Assembly: GCA_019973155.2 (NCBI GenBank)
Contig: BPQB01000002.1
Coordinates: 248,001-312,000 of the forward strand
Length of the DNA stretch: 64,000 bases
Direction: 5' to 3'
From: Phanerochaete sordida
Lineage: Eukaryota; Basidiomycota; Agaricomycetes; Polyporales; Phanerochaetaceae
Made by a program: the position numbers and the translations under genes
In this document: in pieces, positions 21,925-31,580 of the stretch
How the letters are laid out: each line of letters starts with the position of its first letter
Numbering within the stretch: the stretch's first letter is position 1
Notes under the pieces: generated by a model
Seen by the model: only the letters and a program-made list of their open reading frames with translations
Database searches by the model: none
Told to the model about the DNA's origin: nothing

Positions 21925-24603
21925 CTACCGGAGCGACGCCTTGGACGGGCGGGAGCGCACGGTCTGCGCGCTCGCGGACACGGGCATGTCGGGCTCGGCG
22001 TGCGCCTGCGCGCTCGCGTTGCGGATCGAGACGAGGACCTCCTTGCAGTAGCGCAGCTTCTCGACGAGCTTCTCGTTGCGCTTCGCGGCGTCGGCGTTCG
22101 CGGGCGGGCGCAGCGCGGCGGCCATGATCTCGCTGAGCGGCTGCTGCGTGAGCTGGTAGCTCTTGTCGATGTGGGTCACGAGGAGCCCGTGCGAGGAGAG
22201 TATAACTTTCGAGTGATCGTAGAAGTTGAACTGCGCCACGCTGTCAGTTTCTCGCCGACATACTGGGAGAAGGATGCGGCTTACCTGCAGGACGTCGTGG
22301 CTCATCTTGAAGACGATGACATGCTTCATGCGCAGGTACTTCTGGACAAAGTCCATGCCCTTCGTCCGCTCGCGGTCTTCGAAAGTGTAGTCATAGTCGC
22401 CGTAGAGCCGGTCCATGATGTACTTCTCAAAGTGCTTCAAGAGGTAGACCTTGCTCTTCAGATCCTCAGGGTGCTCAGACACCGTGTAGTTCTTCCGGAC
22501 ATACACAGAGCCCTGTCGCCGCGACGAGATATAGTCAAAATGTCTGAAAGACGAAATCGTCAGCATATATGCGTCGGTGAGGCATGCCGCACTTACATCT
22601 TATCCGCCGAGAGCACGATCGTGGTGCTGTCGTTAAAGTGCACGCCGACGGAGCCGTCCGTGAGGGCGTAGCCCATGCCGTACTTGTTGCAGTAGTCGAC
22701 CCACGAGACGATGAAGACCTTCGGGTCGGGGAGCTCCGCGTCGTCGCGCGGGTCGCGGAAGAGCTTCCCGGCCGCCTTCGCGTCGAACGCGCTCGCAAGC
22801 ACCTGCGCCGCGGCGTCGAAGCTGTTCACCTTCGGCAGCGACGCGCTCGCGGGGAGCGCGGGGCTGCTCGCCTTGCTCGGGAGCGCGGCCTTCGCCTTCT
22901 CGCGCGGCGCGTCGGACTCGCCGCCGCGGCGCGGCGGCGGCACGTTCTCGTCGTCGTAGCCGAACGTCGGCGCCGCGGTCTGCGCGGGCACCATCTGCGC
23001 GACGATGCGCGCCTTCTGGCTCTCGAGCTCCTTCTTGCGCTGTTCCTCGGCCTTGTGCGCGGGGTCCTCGTCGCCGAGGCGCGCCTCGCGCAGCGCGCGG
23101 CCGGGCGACGCGCGCGCCTGCTCGACCTTCGCTGCCTGCAGCTTGCGGAAAAGGGGCTGCTCGCCGCGTGTCGCGAGCGGCGCCACGAGGAGCGGCTGCC
23201 GCGCGGAGCTGAGCAGCGCGGAAATGGGGCTGCCCGGCTGCACAGCCTTCTGGAACTCCTTCTCCTGCTGGGCAAGGCTCGTGGTCGCGCTTCGGAGCTT
23301 GCTGGCAGCAGGCTCCGGCGCAGACGGCTCCTCCATGGCGCCCGCTTCGTCGTCTAATCCGGTGTGCTTGCGGAGCATTGCAAGGTTCTGCTGCGAGACG
23401 GCAGCCGTGATGTGACGGAAGTCCGGGGCAGTGTCGTGTGCGGAAACGGGGATGCATGCAGGCACAATCCCACGCGTGAACCAGTAGTGGTCCAGTATCT
23501 CATGGAGTGTGGGACGCTGCTGGGGGTCGGGTGTCAGGATCTGTTGCACGAGCTCCTGAACTTCTCGTGTGACGATCCGGTCCGCAGGGAACTCGTACTC
23601 GTTGTCACGGATACGCTTGTAGATAGCCTTGACATCCTTCGTCTGGAAGGGTGGTCGTCCAATGACAAGGGTGTAGAGGATAACGCCGATAGACCAGGTG
23701 TCCACCTCGAAACTGTGACCGTTGGCGGTGTCGAAGAGAACCTCAGGAGCGATGTAGTTCGGTGTGCCGCAAATGGTCTTCTTGCGTTCGCCTGGGCTCT
23801 CTATGAGCGCAGCCAGGCCAAAGTCACCCACCTTAACGTTCATATTTACGTCAAGGAAAATGTTACCGAGCTTGAGGTCCCGGTGGATGACCTGATGATT
23901 ATGCATGTACTGGCACGCGCCGAGGAGCTGGACCATGAAGTATCGCGACTCGGGCTCAGTGAATCGCCGGCGCCGCCGGAGCATGTCCATGAGGGAGCCG
24001 TTGTGGCAGAGTTCTAGAGTCATGTAGACGTTCTCGTCGTCTTCGAAGCAGTCCATGAAGCGGACGATGTTCGGGTGCTTGAGGGCGCGGTGGATCTTGA
24101 TCTCCGCATAGAGCTGGCACGAACGTCAACGCGGGCCCCGCATGCACGTTCTGCGGCGGCTGACCTTTGTCTTGGCCTTCTTCGTCTTGAGGGACTGTTT
24201 CGTGACGACCTTGCAGGCCCACCGCTTCTTCTGGCGGTCCTCGACTTCATATACGCGTGCAAAGCCACCCTAAACAACGGCATCAGGGCCGTGCCCGATC
24301 GCGACGGCTGTGACGACGCACCTCTCCGAGCATCCCCACTCTCGTGAACTGGAGCACCCGCGCCTTGTCGGTGATAATTCGCGGTGGCGATGGAGGCGGC
24401 ACCTTCACATTCTGGCGAGGCAAGGGGGGAGACGAGGGCTGTGCCGGGGGTTGTTCTTGCTGTGGTCGCGGGGGTGTCCCAGGGATCGGCTGGCGGATGG
24501 GTTGGGCGGCGGGCTGGGCGGGCCTGACGTTGGTCGCGGCGGTGTTGGCGAGCGGGTGGCGGCGGGTTTGCGGGGGGAGATTCGTGTAGACGTTGGCCGA
24601 CAT
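21925..24603 (-). CDS. Polo-like serine/threonine kinase
   Basis: Mitotic kinase of the Polo/Cdc5 family, roughly 840 residues in about six exons, starting MSANVYTNLPPQTRRH at 24603. A Pro-rich N-terminal extension of about 90 residues precedes the kinase domain. The glycine loop is MLGEGGFARVYE (split by an intron near 24330-24275), the ATP lysine is in WACKVV, the catalytic loop is IHRDLKLGN, and the DFG motif is VGDFGLA. The activation segment is KKTICGTPNYIAPEV with a T-loop Thr. A long low-complexity linker follows. The polo-box region begins WVDYCNKYGMGYALTDGSVG near 22700 and ends in a second box with the DHSK phosphopeptide pincer (His and Lys) near 22215. Fungal genomes usually have one or few Polo kinases, acting in mitotic entry, spindle poles and cytokinesis. 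It is convergent with the 16698 gene. Confidence 0.95.
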
Positions 24604-25068
24604 CGTTGTGGCCTAACACCGTTGATGTCGTCGCGGAAATTCAGGAAAAGAAAGAGAAAATGGTGGCTTGGTTCAAGATGCACGCTACAGCCTCGAGTCG
24701 AACTTCCGCTCCTGCTTATGTAAGCCATCCCAGGCGCCCGCCAGCCTCGCGTGTCCGCGTTCGTCACGTGAGCGAGTCCAGAATTCTGAACATCGCCCGC
24801 TGCTCGTCCATACTAAAAGGTACGCACAGATCTTGTACAGACGGACATAGTGAATCATTCCCAGTGCAACACTATGTGATACAAGATTCCAGTAGATAAT
24901 TCCAGAATATCCCAGCGATACAAATACAAAATATGAAAACTCTCCCAGATATGACCATAATGTACTAGGTGCGTGCGAGACTATCGATACGATCTGTCAG
25001 ACATAAATGAGACGCGCGGGAGGCAACAGCACTCACAATGATGTGATGCAAGTCGAGAAGTGATGCGT
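24604..25068. other. Intergenic, gene-free, relatively AT-rich
   Basis: Promoter side of the Polo kinase gene and 3' side of the small membrane-protein gene. The 24840-24990 stretch is AT-richer than the coding DNA nearby. No gene, repeat or RNA was recognised. Confidence 0.45.
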
Positions 25069-25298
25069 TTACGGTAGCGATGCGGTCCGGAAGAAAAGTT
25101 CTCTGAGAGGTCGATCAGCGCATGAATACGGATTGCTGAGATAATGACTTACGATGCGCTGACTTGGCCAGACGAGCTCAGCAGGAGCAGGAAGATGGCA
25201 CACGCTTCCCACATCACTGCAAGCAGGCACACTGCGCCGGCGAACGATATCGCGACCGCGGACCCTGCGACAATGGGCGTGAGGGCGCGGGCGGGCAT
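25069..25298 (-). CDS. Small single-helix membrane or secreted protein (59 residues)
   Basis: The ATG at 25296-25298 opens a 49-codon exon that is very hydrophobic between residues about 7 and 42 (ISFAGAVCLLAVMWEA, then IFLLLL). It ends at a GTAAGT donor. A 50 nt intron leads to the second exon, which adds ELFFRTASLP and a TAA at 25069-25071. The whole protein could be one long membrane segment or a signal anchor. A TATATAAA box lies 95 bp upstream of the ATG, which supports a real transcription unit. There is no family match that I know. Short proteins of this type are often missed by gene callers. Confidence 0.45.
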
Positions 25299-25392
25299 TG
25301 CGGCACGAGTACAGTGGAGTGTTAGGTAGTGAATGTGATGCGTGACGAGAGACGAAAGTATAGTGTGCCCTCGCCGCGGTGGGCTTGGCGCC

Positions 25393-25400
25393 TTTATATA
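25393..25400 (-). promoter_or_regulatory. TATA box
   Basis: TATATAAA on the minus strand, about 95 bp upstream of the start of the 59-residue membrane protein. It is the only clear TATA box near this gene and fits its orientation. Confidence 0.45.
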
Positions 25401-26690
25401 CGCCAGGGAGGTCGTCCGCCCGAAGGAGCAATCCGCCGGTCGAAACGCCGATCTTGGGATGTGGTTCCGCGCGGGACGAGTACCCCACGGGACGGCGTCA
25501 GCGGGGCAGTAGGATCATGCTTCGCCGTCCAAGCCGTCCGAATTCACGACTTCCGCGACTATGGTGGGTCGCCCTAGTGAGTCGCTGTGGGTGTGTGTAT
25601 GGCGCTGTACAGCATCGGAGGCGACCGTGGCGCAGTGCCGCGGGCGATCCGTCGGAGCCGATGCAAGTGGCGGAACCGCATTTCGAGGACTGTCTCGTTT
25701 CCTGTCTGCAAGTGCTCTGTGTGTTTGTGAATCCTGTTCTGCGCTGCAGGCTCTCGAGGAGAAGCGGGAGGTTCTAACGGACCATGAAACGGAAGTAAAG
25801 AACGGATCTCGAGCGCACTTTCTCCATTGGTCCAGATTGAAATCAGCACCACCCCATGGCATGTACGCTGAATTGGACGAGCTGGGAGCTTACATCCTGT
25901 GTATAAATACGTCCCCGAGAATGTCCGTAACCTCGAGAGGCGCCCTGGAGCTAGCGAGCCTGTGGTTGCTGCCAACGAGCATGAGACTTCGGAACTCCCG
26001 TGGGTTGGGAGGATTTGTCAGCTCTGATACCATCAAGCGTGGTGGCGTCCGGCGGCCTGCGGCCGACGGGTCAATGTCGCCGCCGCCGTCGAAAGCTGCT
26101 CTCGGAGCCACCCAGGGGTCCGACTGCAGCTGAAGCCTATCCTTGCGCCTTCGCATGTATAAGTTCTATTTTTGCGATGTCTCTCCTTACCTGAAACTTC
26201 CCTAGATCTACACAACCCTAGAGCAGACCTCGAGCAGCAGCTGGACGACCATGACGTCGACGTCGCATGTGCGGACTTCGACAAAAGTCGGACCAGGCTT
26301 AGACTAGGCAGCGGTCGGATAACTGTAGCGCACAGATTCGCCTCTCGCTGAAGCATGGTTGCGAGTAACAGCTCGCCTATCCGCGCTGCCCTCCTCTGCG
26401 TGAGGTAGAATGATGTGCTGATCACCGTCTAGACCGATACATCCTCGGATACAGAGCAAAGTGCGAGACTATAGAAGGCTCCTCCGTGTCATTACAGCTG
26501 AAAATACACGTGAAACGCCTATTATAGCTCTTCGCGGAAAAGACGGTAGTGTATTCGAGTGCAGAAGATACCCCCGGGAAGTCTTTTCGATTTTGTGCAG
26601 CAGTGGTGGCAGAGCTATCTTGAACCAGCTGCGAAGTCTAGTCCGAGCGAGTCCAAGACTAAGGCTCGCGGGGGCGGGAGAGGGCGGGAT
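25401..26690. other. Gene-free region
   Basis: About 1.3 kb with no frame that has a start, splice signals and protein-like composition together. It separates the small membrane-protein gene from the left inverted repeat. The longest frames are Arg/Ser-rich and look like translated non-coding DNA. I see no repeat or RNA here. Confidence 0.4.
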
Positions 26691-27600
26691 GTTGCCGAAA
26701 ACAGTCGCGAGCCCGCCACCCGACGATGCGCCCCCTCGAATGACGTAGCTGCCAGCACGCGTCCTCTCGATTCAGATCCCCGCCCGCCATCGCAGTCAAC
26801 AAGCTCGTCCCGTGATCTCGACGCGTCGACGCGTCAGCCTCGTCCCCAGAGACGTATAAATAGAGGGCCCCGTCCAGCCTCTGGCCCCCAACACCGTGCT
26901 CGCCACCACCCACTTTCCCCTTCTCCGGGCGAGGCGGTTTCTTTCTACACCTGGACCGGCCCGACAGCTGGAGCTGTGCGGGGACTGCTAGATCCCAGCC
27001 GCCCCTCTGGCCGAGCTCTCCGGCGCCGGGCGCGAGCCTTGGTCGCTGTCGAGGGCGACGTCGGAGGGGATGCCCGCACAGGCCTGTCGGTGGCACGGGC
27101 CCGTTACAAGCCCCCTTTTTATGAGTGAGTACGCTGTCTTCGGGTATACGGCACGACGCTGACGACGGTCGACAGATGTCCTGCCATGCTCAAAGCGACC
27201 TTTGGTCCAGAGCAGAGCGCACGCGACGTCGCCGTCGCCGTTTGGTACGTAGTCGCCGAGTCACCGATGTCGATATCGAGCTTCACTGATGCTTGTCGCT
27301 TGAAGACGTCCCTACTCTCGCGCCTGCGGTCGTCGGCTAAGCTATTGTACGCCTCGCCCGGCTGGCGGCAAGTCCTTGTCCCTAACCTCTACTACGGTAA
27401 ATTCAACAGACATCTTAACATGGGCATTTAAAGGCTTACGGCATCCAGTAGTTGCCCCTCAAATCCTACTCTTGACCGGGCTTCAGCGATGGGCGTAGAG
27501 TGGTGGGACGGTTGTATGCGAGGAGCATGGTTCGGGACCTGGTACGCCCACGCGAGCGACCCCCGGACCTTCCGAGCATACGAGGGCTGGAAGAAGAGTT
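26690..27600 (+). repeat. Inverted duplication, left copy (promoter and start of a gene)
   Basis: This segment matches 36290-37190 in reverse orientation. Identity is highest, with only scattered differences, over 26830-27240, which pairs with about 36600-37045. The shared part contains a TATA box, a roughly 200 bp leader without ATG, a first ATG at about 27070, an intron with donor GTGAGTACG and acceptor ending in ACAG, and a second donor GTACGT. Similarity weakens toward 27240-27480 and returns in a Trp-rich stretch at 27500-27580 (GTWYAHASDPRT in one frame). Confidence 0.8.
26855..26861 (+). promoter_or_regulatory. TATA box of the duplicated gene, left copy
   Basis: TATAAAT, exactly conserved in the inverted copy at 37008-37014. 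The conservation of this box and the surrounding leader suggests that the promoter was duplicated along with the gene start. Confidence 0.6.
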
Positions 27601-27851
27601 GAAAGAAAGGTCAGTACATATCCCTTGCGAGTCCCTCCACGTTAACTTACCATCTTACAGTAGACATATCCGAAGACACCGTACATCAACCAGCGAACAT
27701 CGAAGCGAACGTCGACGCAGCCCTCGTCGGGTGGTACCGTCCTTGGGACATCACAGGGTCGTTAATCTATCCTGCGAATGACGAACAATTGACCTGGGTC
27801 ATAGAATGGGTCCCAATAGACGTACCAAATGTTAATCTACATCATGCTTGA
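27070..27851 (+). pseudogene. Duplicated multi-exon gene of unknown function, probably decayed or not fully modelled (left copy)
   Basis: The first ATG after the conserved TATA box opens a short exon (MPAQACRWHGPVTSPLF). It joins across a conserved intron to NVLPCSKRPLVQSRAHATSP, ending at a conserved GTACGT donor. Further downstream the frame is unclear: the Trp-rich part at 27490-27590 is open in two frames, and compared with the right copy it carries a 1 nt indel. A final exon at 27661-27851 after a good acceptor (ATCTTACAG) reads convincingly as protein (VDAALVGWYRPWDITGSLIY) with a TGA at 27849-27851. Linking that exon to the Trp-rich frame meets a TGA. I cannot assign a family. Either it is a pseudogene or an intron is misplaced. 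Confidence 0.4.
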
Positions 27852-27933
27852 ACTACGATTCAGAGTGCATCTATAGTCGTCGGCGCGCGTTGAACTTTAC
27901 CATTGAACGTTGAGCACCAAGTTCCAAAACGCA

Positions 27934-27942
27934 GACAATGCC
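27934..27942 (+). repeat. 9 bp target-site duplication, left
   Basis: GACAATGCC immediately outside the left terminal inverted repeat. The same nine bases in the same orientation follow the right end at 31144-31152. Confidence 0.85.
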
Positions 27943-28210
27943 CAGACTCCAGACAGTCATCCATAGGGCGTTGAGTCGCTTTATCTCGCCACGGATTTTG
28001 TCTATCTAATCTGCGAATTACCGTTTATATTATATCTATGTGTCATATCACCTTCGTCAGTCTTTGCACGCTCCTCAACGCCCATGGACGACTGGTAGAA
28101 AATATTTGGCGCTCGCTTCGGCAGCGTCGGCACGCAGCGAAAGAAAGGCGTCTCGTCGCGCGATATTCGAAAAATCCGCCAACGGCGCTCGTCCTCGTCT
28201 CAACCCTACC
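27943..28210 (+). repeat. Terminal inverted repeat, left
   Basis: Reverse-complement match to 30871-31143. It lacks a 6 nt TCACTG insertion near 28040 and has one extra A near 28140 compared with the right end. The outer end is CAGACTCC; the inner end is a sharp break after CAACCCTAC. Confidence 0.9.
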
Positions 28211-30870
28211 GTGTGGTTTCGAGCCTAGGTAGGCTGTAAACACGAGGACTGGAGCAGCTGTATCGTTTCGTAGAACAGCAGATATCTTATTGGTGATACA
28301 CGAGAGCACTTGAAATGAGATACACTGCCAACTTTTTGACGCGTGGTCGCCAGATGGAAGCTGCGGGTGGACCACCCAGCGCTGGCGCCTGGGAGCCACC
28401 CAGCTGAGACCTGGAATCCACAAAAATTCGCCTCTCAGGCCGGAGTGGATCCAGATGGACTGGTAACCGCATCACGACGCGGCTGGGCTTCATCCAGAGA
28501 ACAGATGGTATTTATGCGAAATCCGCTAACCGCCCTCACCGGCGCTCGAGCGCGCTCGTCGCTCTCGCTGCTCTCGTGGACCATTCGGTCAATGACACGA
28601 TGTAAGACAGATATATTAGGATATTTACATATAAGATACACCCGAGAATACATGTAAGGGTAGCTAGCCATCATACACAGCAGCTGCAATAGTTTGAACA
28701 CTGTTATGAACGCCCTTCCGCTACTCTGTGCTGTGCAATGACCTTCGTCTGCCACGCTGTCAGCTGTATGGCCAAGGACATTCCGTGAATGCAATGCCAA
28801 CGCCACCTGGAAATAATGTCAGCGTATGGTTTAGAGAACAACACTATCGAGACTGTGGCGTACCTTAGCGCAATGGGCCGCTATCTCGTCGTGCCGGTAT
28901 TGTGGCGGACCGCGACGAGCAAGCGACGAGAACCGTGTCGACTATGTTTCCGAAGTCCTTGCCGGTGTCATCGACGACATACCACTACAATATAAGTTTC
29001 AGTGCCGACTCGAGAGGAGGCATTCATATGACGTACCATTACGGGCCACTGAGGTACATCAAGTAATCGGTAGCGATGTGGATTGAAACTGTTGCCATGA
29101 GAGCAGACCTTCGACGTGCTCGACCAGAAGGCTTGAGAAGATGCGTTGGACAGTCAGTCCTAACCGGTCTAACCCGCCGAAACTGAGGATTCGTCAATCC
29201 TGTGGCTCACCTCGTTCTCAGCGCGGCTCGAGCCCTCGTTAGGGCAGCTGAAAGCATGTCAAGATTTGCGACACATTGGGCCAAATGTTCCTTGAACCAG
29301 GAGGGAGTCACTTGCAGGTTGTGGGCAGAGCGAACGTGGAAAGGTGAGAGGAAGTCATGGGCACATCGTGGTTGGAATGAAAGGAGAAAGATGGGAGGAA
29401 CAAGGCACGCACCATGATGATATAATTAGGCGCAGCGCAAACAAAGGTCCTGGATTTTGACGCTCCGCCAAGCAGATCTGGGATACATACACGAGCGGCA
29501 TGTAAAGCCAGCCTGTTATAATACATAGCACCCACCTGGCCAGGCGCCATCTGGTGCCCAGCCGACGGATGCATGGCAGCCATACGCCGACTCGCGCGGT
29601 ATCCATACCCAGGCGCCCACCTGGCTTCCACCTTCTCGAGAGTTGGCAGTGTACACGAAGAGAGCACGGGCGAGAGCAGCGGCCAGCCCTACGTCGACAG
29701 CCAGAGCGCAAAGCTGTCGGCATTTCAGGTGTCAGAGGGAGCGCGCTGCGGCCAATGACATTGCCATGACATACGCGAGCTTGGGCGGCGCGGGTCCAAG
29801 GTGCGCGGCGACGGGCGCGGGACGATTCGCGTCGAGTAGCCGTGGATGCGATGGAGCCGTTCTCCGGGATGTCGACCCCGGGCGACTGCATGCGGGACCG
29901 GCGGTGCACTGGCGGAGGGCCGAGAACGACGCGAGAACGAGCCGTTCGAAGCGCGCGGCACACACAGGAGCGTGCGCGCGTGAAATGGCGCCGCTGAGCA
30001 GCAGATCGCCGAGGGGACTCGTCCGGGCAGTGACTGGGGCGTCGAGCGGCAGTGTGAGGAATCCGAAGTCTTTCTTCTCGAGGCCCCGGCCTCATCAGCG
30101 ACCGCATGCGTGTCGACAAATGTGCTGAAGGTCAAGGACAGTGCAAAGGGGCTGCCGCGCTGCGCTTGCGTCCTCAGCCGCTTCTCGAGCGTGAGCGGTG
30201 CTCCCAGGTCTCCTGTGCTGGAGCCGCAGTCATCGATAGTAGGCACGTTCACGCCTAGATACATAATGAGGGTGTGACGCGGGACAATATGAGAGTGAGG
30301 GGAGGGGTATCTGGACTGGCAGACTCGTTGTTACGCGTGCCACTTGTCGCGTCTGTATCGAGCTTGCTGTCCGGCGGAGTGGCGGTCCTAGTGGCACATC
30401 GCCTGAGGCAGATCGTGCAAGGGTTCGGAGTAGATGCGTGAGAGGGAGGGCTCCGTGAGCTTGGCCCTTGGGGATGATGAGGGTGGGCGCAGAGGTTTGC
30501 GTACACTGGGCAATGGTGCGAGCTCTATTGCTATCGCTTCGACACAACTTCGTTTGACTGTCTCTGCTCAGTGGTTAGACGAAGATTACATGTGAGGACT
30601 TGCCCATGTTCATTTCCCCGTGTCTCCTTCCCTGCATCCCCTCCAGCATTCTCAACTCCGTGCTCCGCTCTGTTTTCCCTCGATTCGCGTCCTGGCACAC
30701 TTCTACATCTCGATTTGGGCCAGCAGCGCAGCTTGAAGGAACACAGCGTACGGCCAAAGAAATGATCGTGGAGAGCTGGCGGCACTGATAGGGCTATGTC
30801 CCCCCAGCTAGCAGCGCTATATTCCTCGATATCGACGAGGTGAGGGGAAGGAAGTTCTTGAGGACCCAGT
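28211..30870. other. Interior of the transposon, no transposase found
   Basis: The interior holds no frame that I can match to a transposase. Minus-strand frames between about 30550 and 29700 have stretches with protein-like composition, for example VRKPLRPPSSSPRAKL near 30500 and SPGVDIPENGSIASTATRRE near 29880. They are broken by stops and could be captured host gene fragments or leftovers of an old transposase gene. Short GC-rich motifs related to CCAGGCGCC(A/C)(T/A)CTGG recur near 29540 and 29610. Confidence 0.4.
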
Positions 30871-31143
30871 GTAGGGTTGAGACGAGGACGAGCGCCGTTG
30901 GCGGATTTTTCGAATATCGCGCGACGAGACGCCTTTCTTTCGCTGCGTGCCGACGCTGCCGAAGCGAGCGCCAAATATTTTCTACCAGTCGTCCATGGGC
31001 GTTGAGGAGCGTGCAAAGACTGACGAAGGTGATATGACACAGTGACATAGATATAATATAAACGGTAATTCGCAGATTAGATAGACAAAATCCGTGGCGA
31101 GATAAAGCGACTCAACGCCCTATGGATGACTGTCTGGAGTCTG
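30871..31143 (-). repeat. Terminal inverted repeat, right
   Basis: Reverse complement of the left end, ending GACTGTCTGGAGTCTG directly before the right target duplication. Confidence 0.9.
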
Positions 31144-31152
31144 GACAATGCC
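31144..31152 (+). repeat. 9 bp target-site duplication, right
   Basis: GACAATGCC, identical to 27934-27942 and directly outside the right terminal repeat. Confidence 0.85.
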
Positions 31153-31580
31153 TTGAAACTGGTAAATTACTATCCCTGCGCATGGGGGACAATACTTCTA
31201 GACGTCTGGGGGAAGGTAATGCGCGCGTGTAGGCGGGCACAACCTCGATAAAACGATATCACCTTTCGAGCTCGGTGAGAAAAAGTTACATCACATCCGC
31301 CTTGACCTCGCCGGAAGCCCGGGGCTCACGCGTGCAGCATGCCCACAGCAAGGTTGAAGCATTCTCATACCGCTTGACCCTCACCTCGACTTCATTGCAG
31401 GGTGCTGTTCGTGGTGTGCAACAGTACCCGAGCGAAGCCGCCCTGAGTGGTCGTGGTCAAGTCTAAAGACGATAGCTTGTCTCGGACCTCCTCATCCTAC
31501 ACATCAGATAAATTATTCATCTCACACCACGCATATACCTACCTCACGACTCATTTACGACCATTCACGACACTTTTTCG
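31153..31580. other. Promoter region of the sorting-nexin-like gene
   Basis: About 430 bp between the transposon end and the ATG at 31581. No gene is seen. The pyrimidine-rich stretch before the ATG is typical of a fungal transcription start region. The transposon insertion lies only 438 bp from this start codon and may affect expression. Confidence 0.5.

Larger units (their letters stand above)
27943..31143. mobile_element. Mutator-like (MULE-type) DNA transposon, apparently non-autonomous, 3.2 kb
   Basis: The ends are long inverted repeats starting CAGACTCCAGACAGTC: left 27943-28210 (268 bp), right 30871-31143 (273 bp). By eye they differ by just two indels, 6 nt and 1 nt, with no substitutions. 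A perfect 9 bp direct duplication, GACAATGCC, flanks the element. TIRs of hundreds of bp and a 9 bp target duplication are the hallmark of the Mutator/MULE superfamily; hAT and P elements make 8 bp and Tc1/mariner makes TA. The 2.66 kb interior has no frame resembling a MULE transposase (no DDE domain or SWIM finger seen), so movement would need a transposase from elsewhere. The near-identity of the ends implies a recent insertion. It sits between the inverted duplications and beside the sorting-nexin-like gene. Confidence 0.85.

Noticed and set aside
22633..23457. Long Arg/Ala-rich frames on both strands inside the Polo kinase gene
   Set aside because: Caused by the high GC content of the kinase linker; the kinase and polo-box motifs lie in a different frame.
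25561..27128. Plus-strand frames of 189-190 codons before and across the left inverted repeat
   Set aside because: Arg/Ser/Pro-rich, no splice support; the second one crosses the TATA box and the ATG-less leader of the duplicated gene.
29355..30119. 254-codon Arg-rich frame inside the transposon as a possible transposase
   Set aside because: No DDE, zinc-finger or SWIM motif, and the composition is that of translated GC-rich DNA.
27943..31143. Retrotransposon or hAT element
   Set aside because: The long repeats are inverted rather than direct, so they are not LTRs, and the target duplication is 9 bp rather than the 8 bp of hAT or the 4-6 bp of LTR elements.
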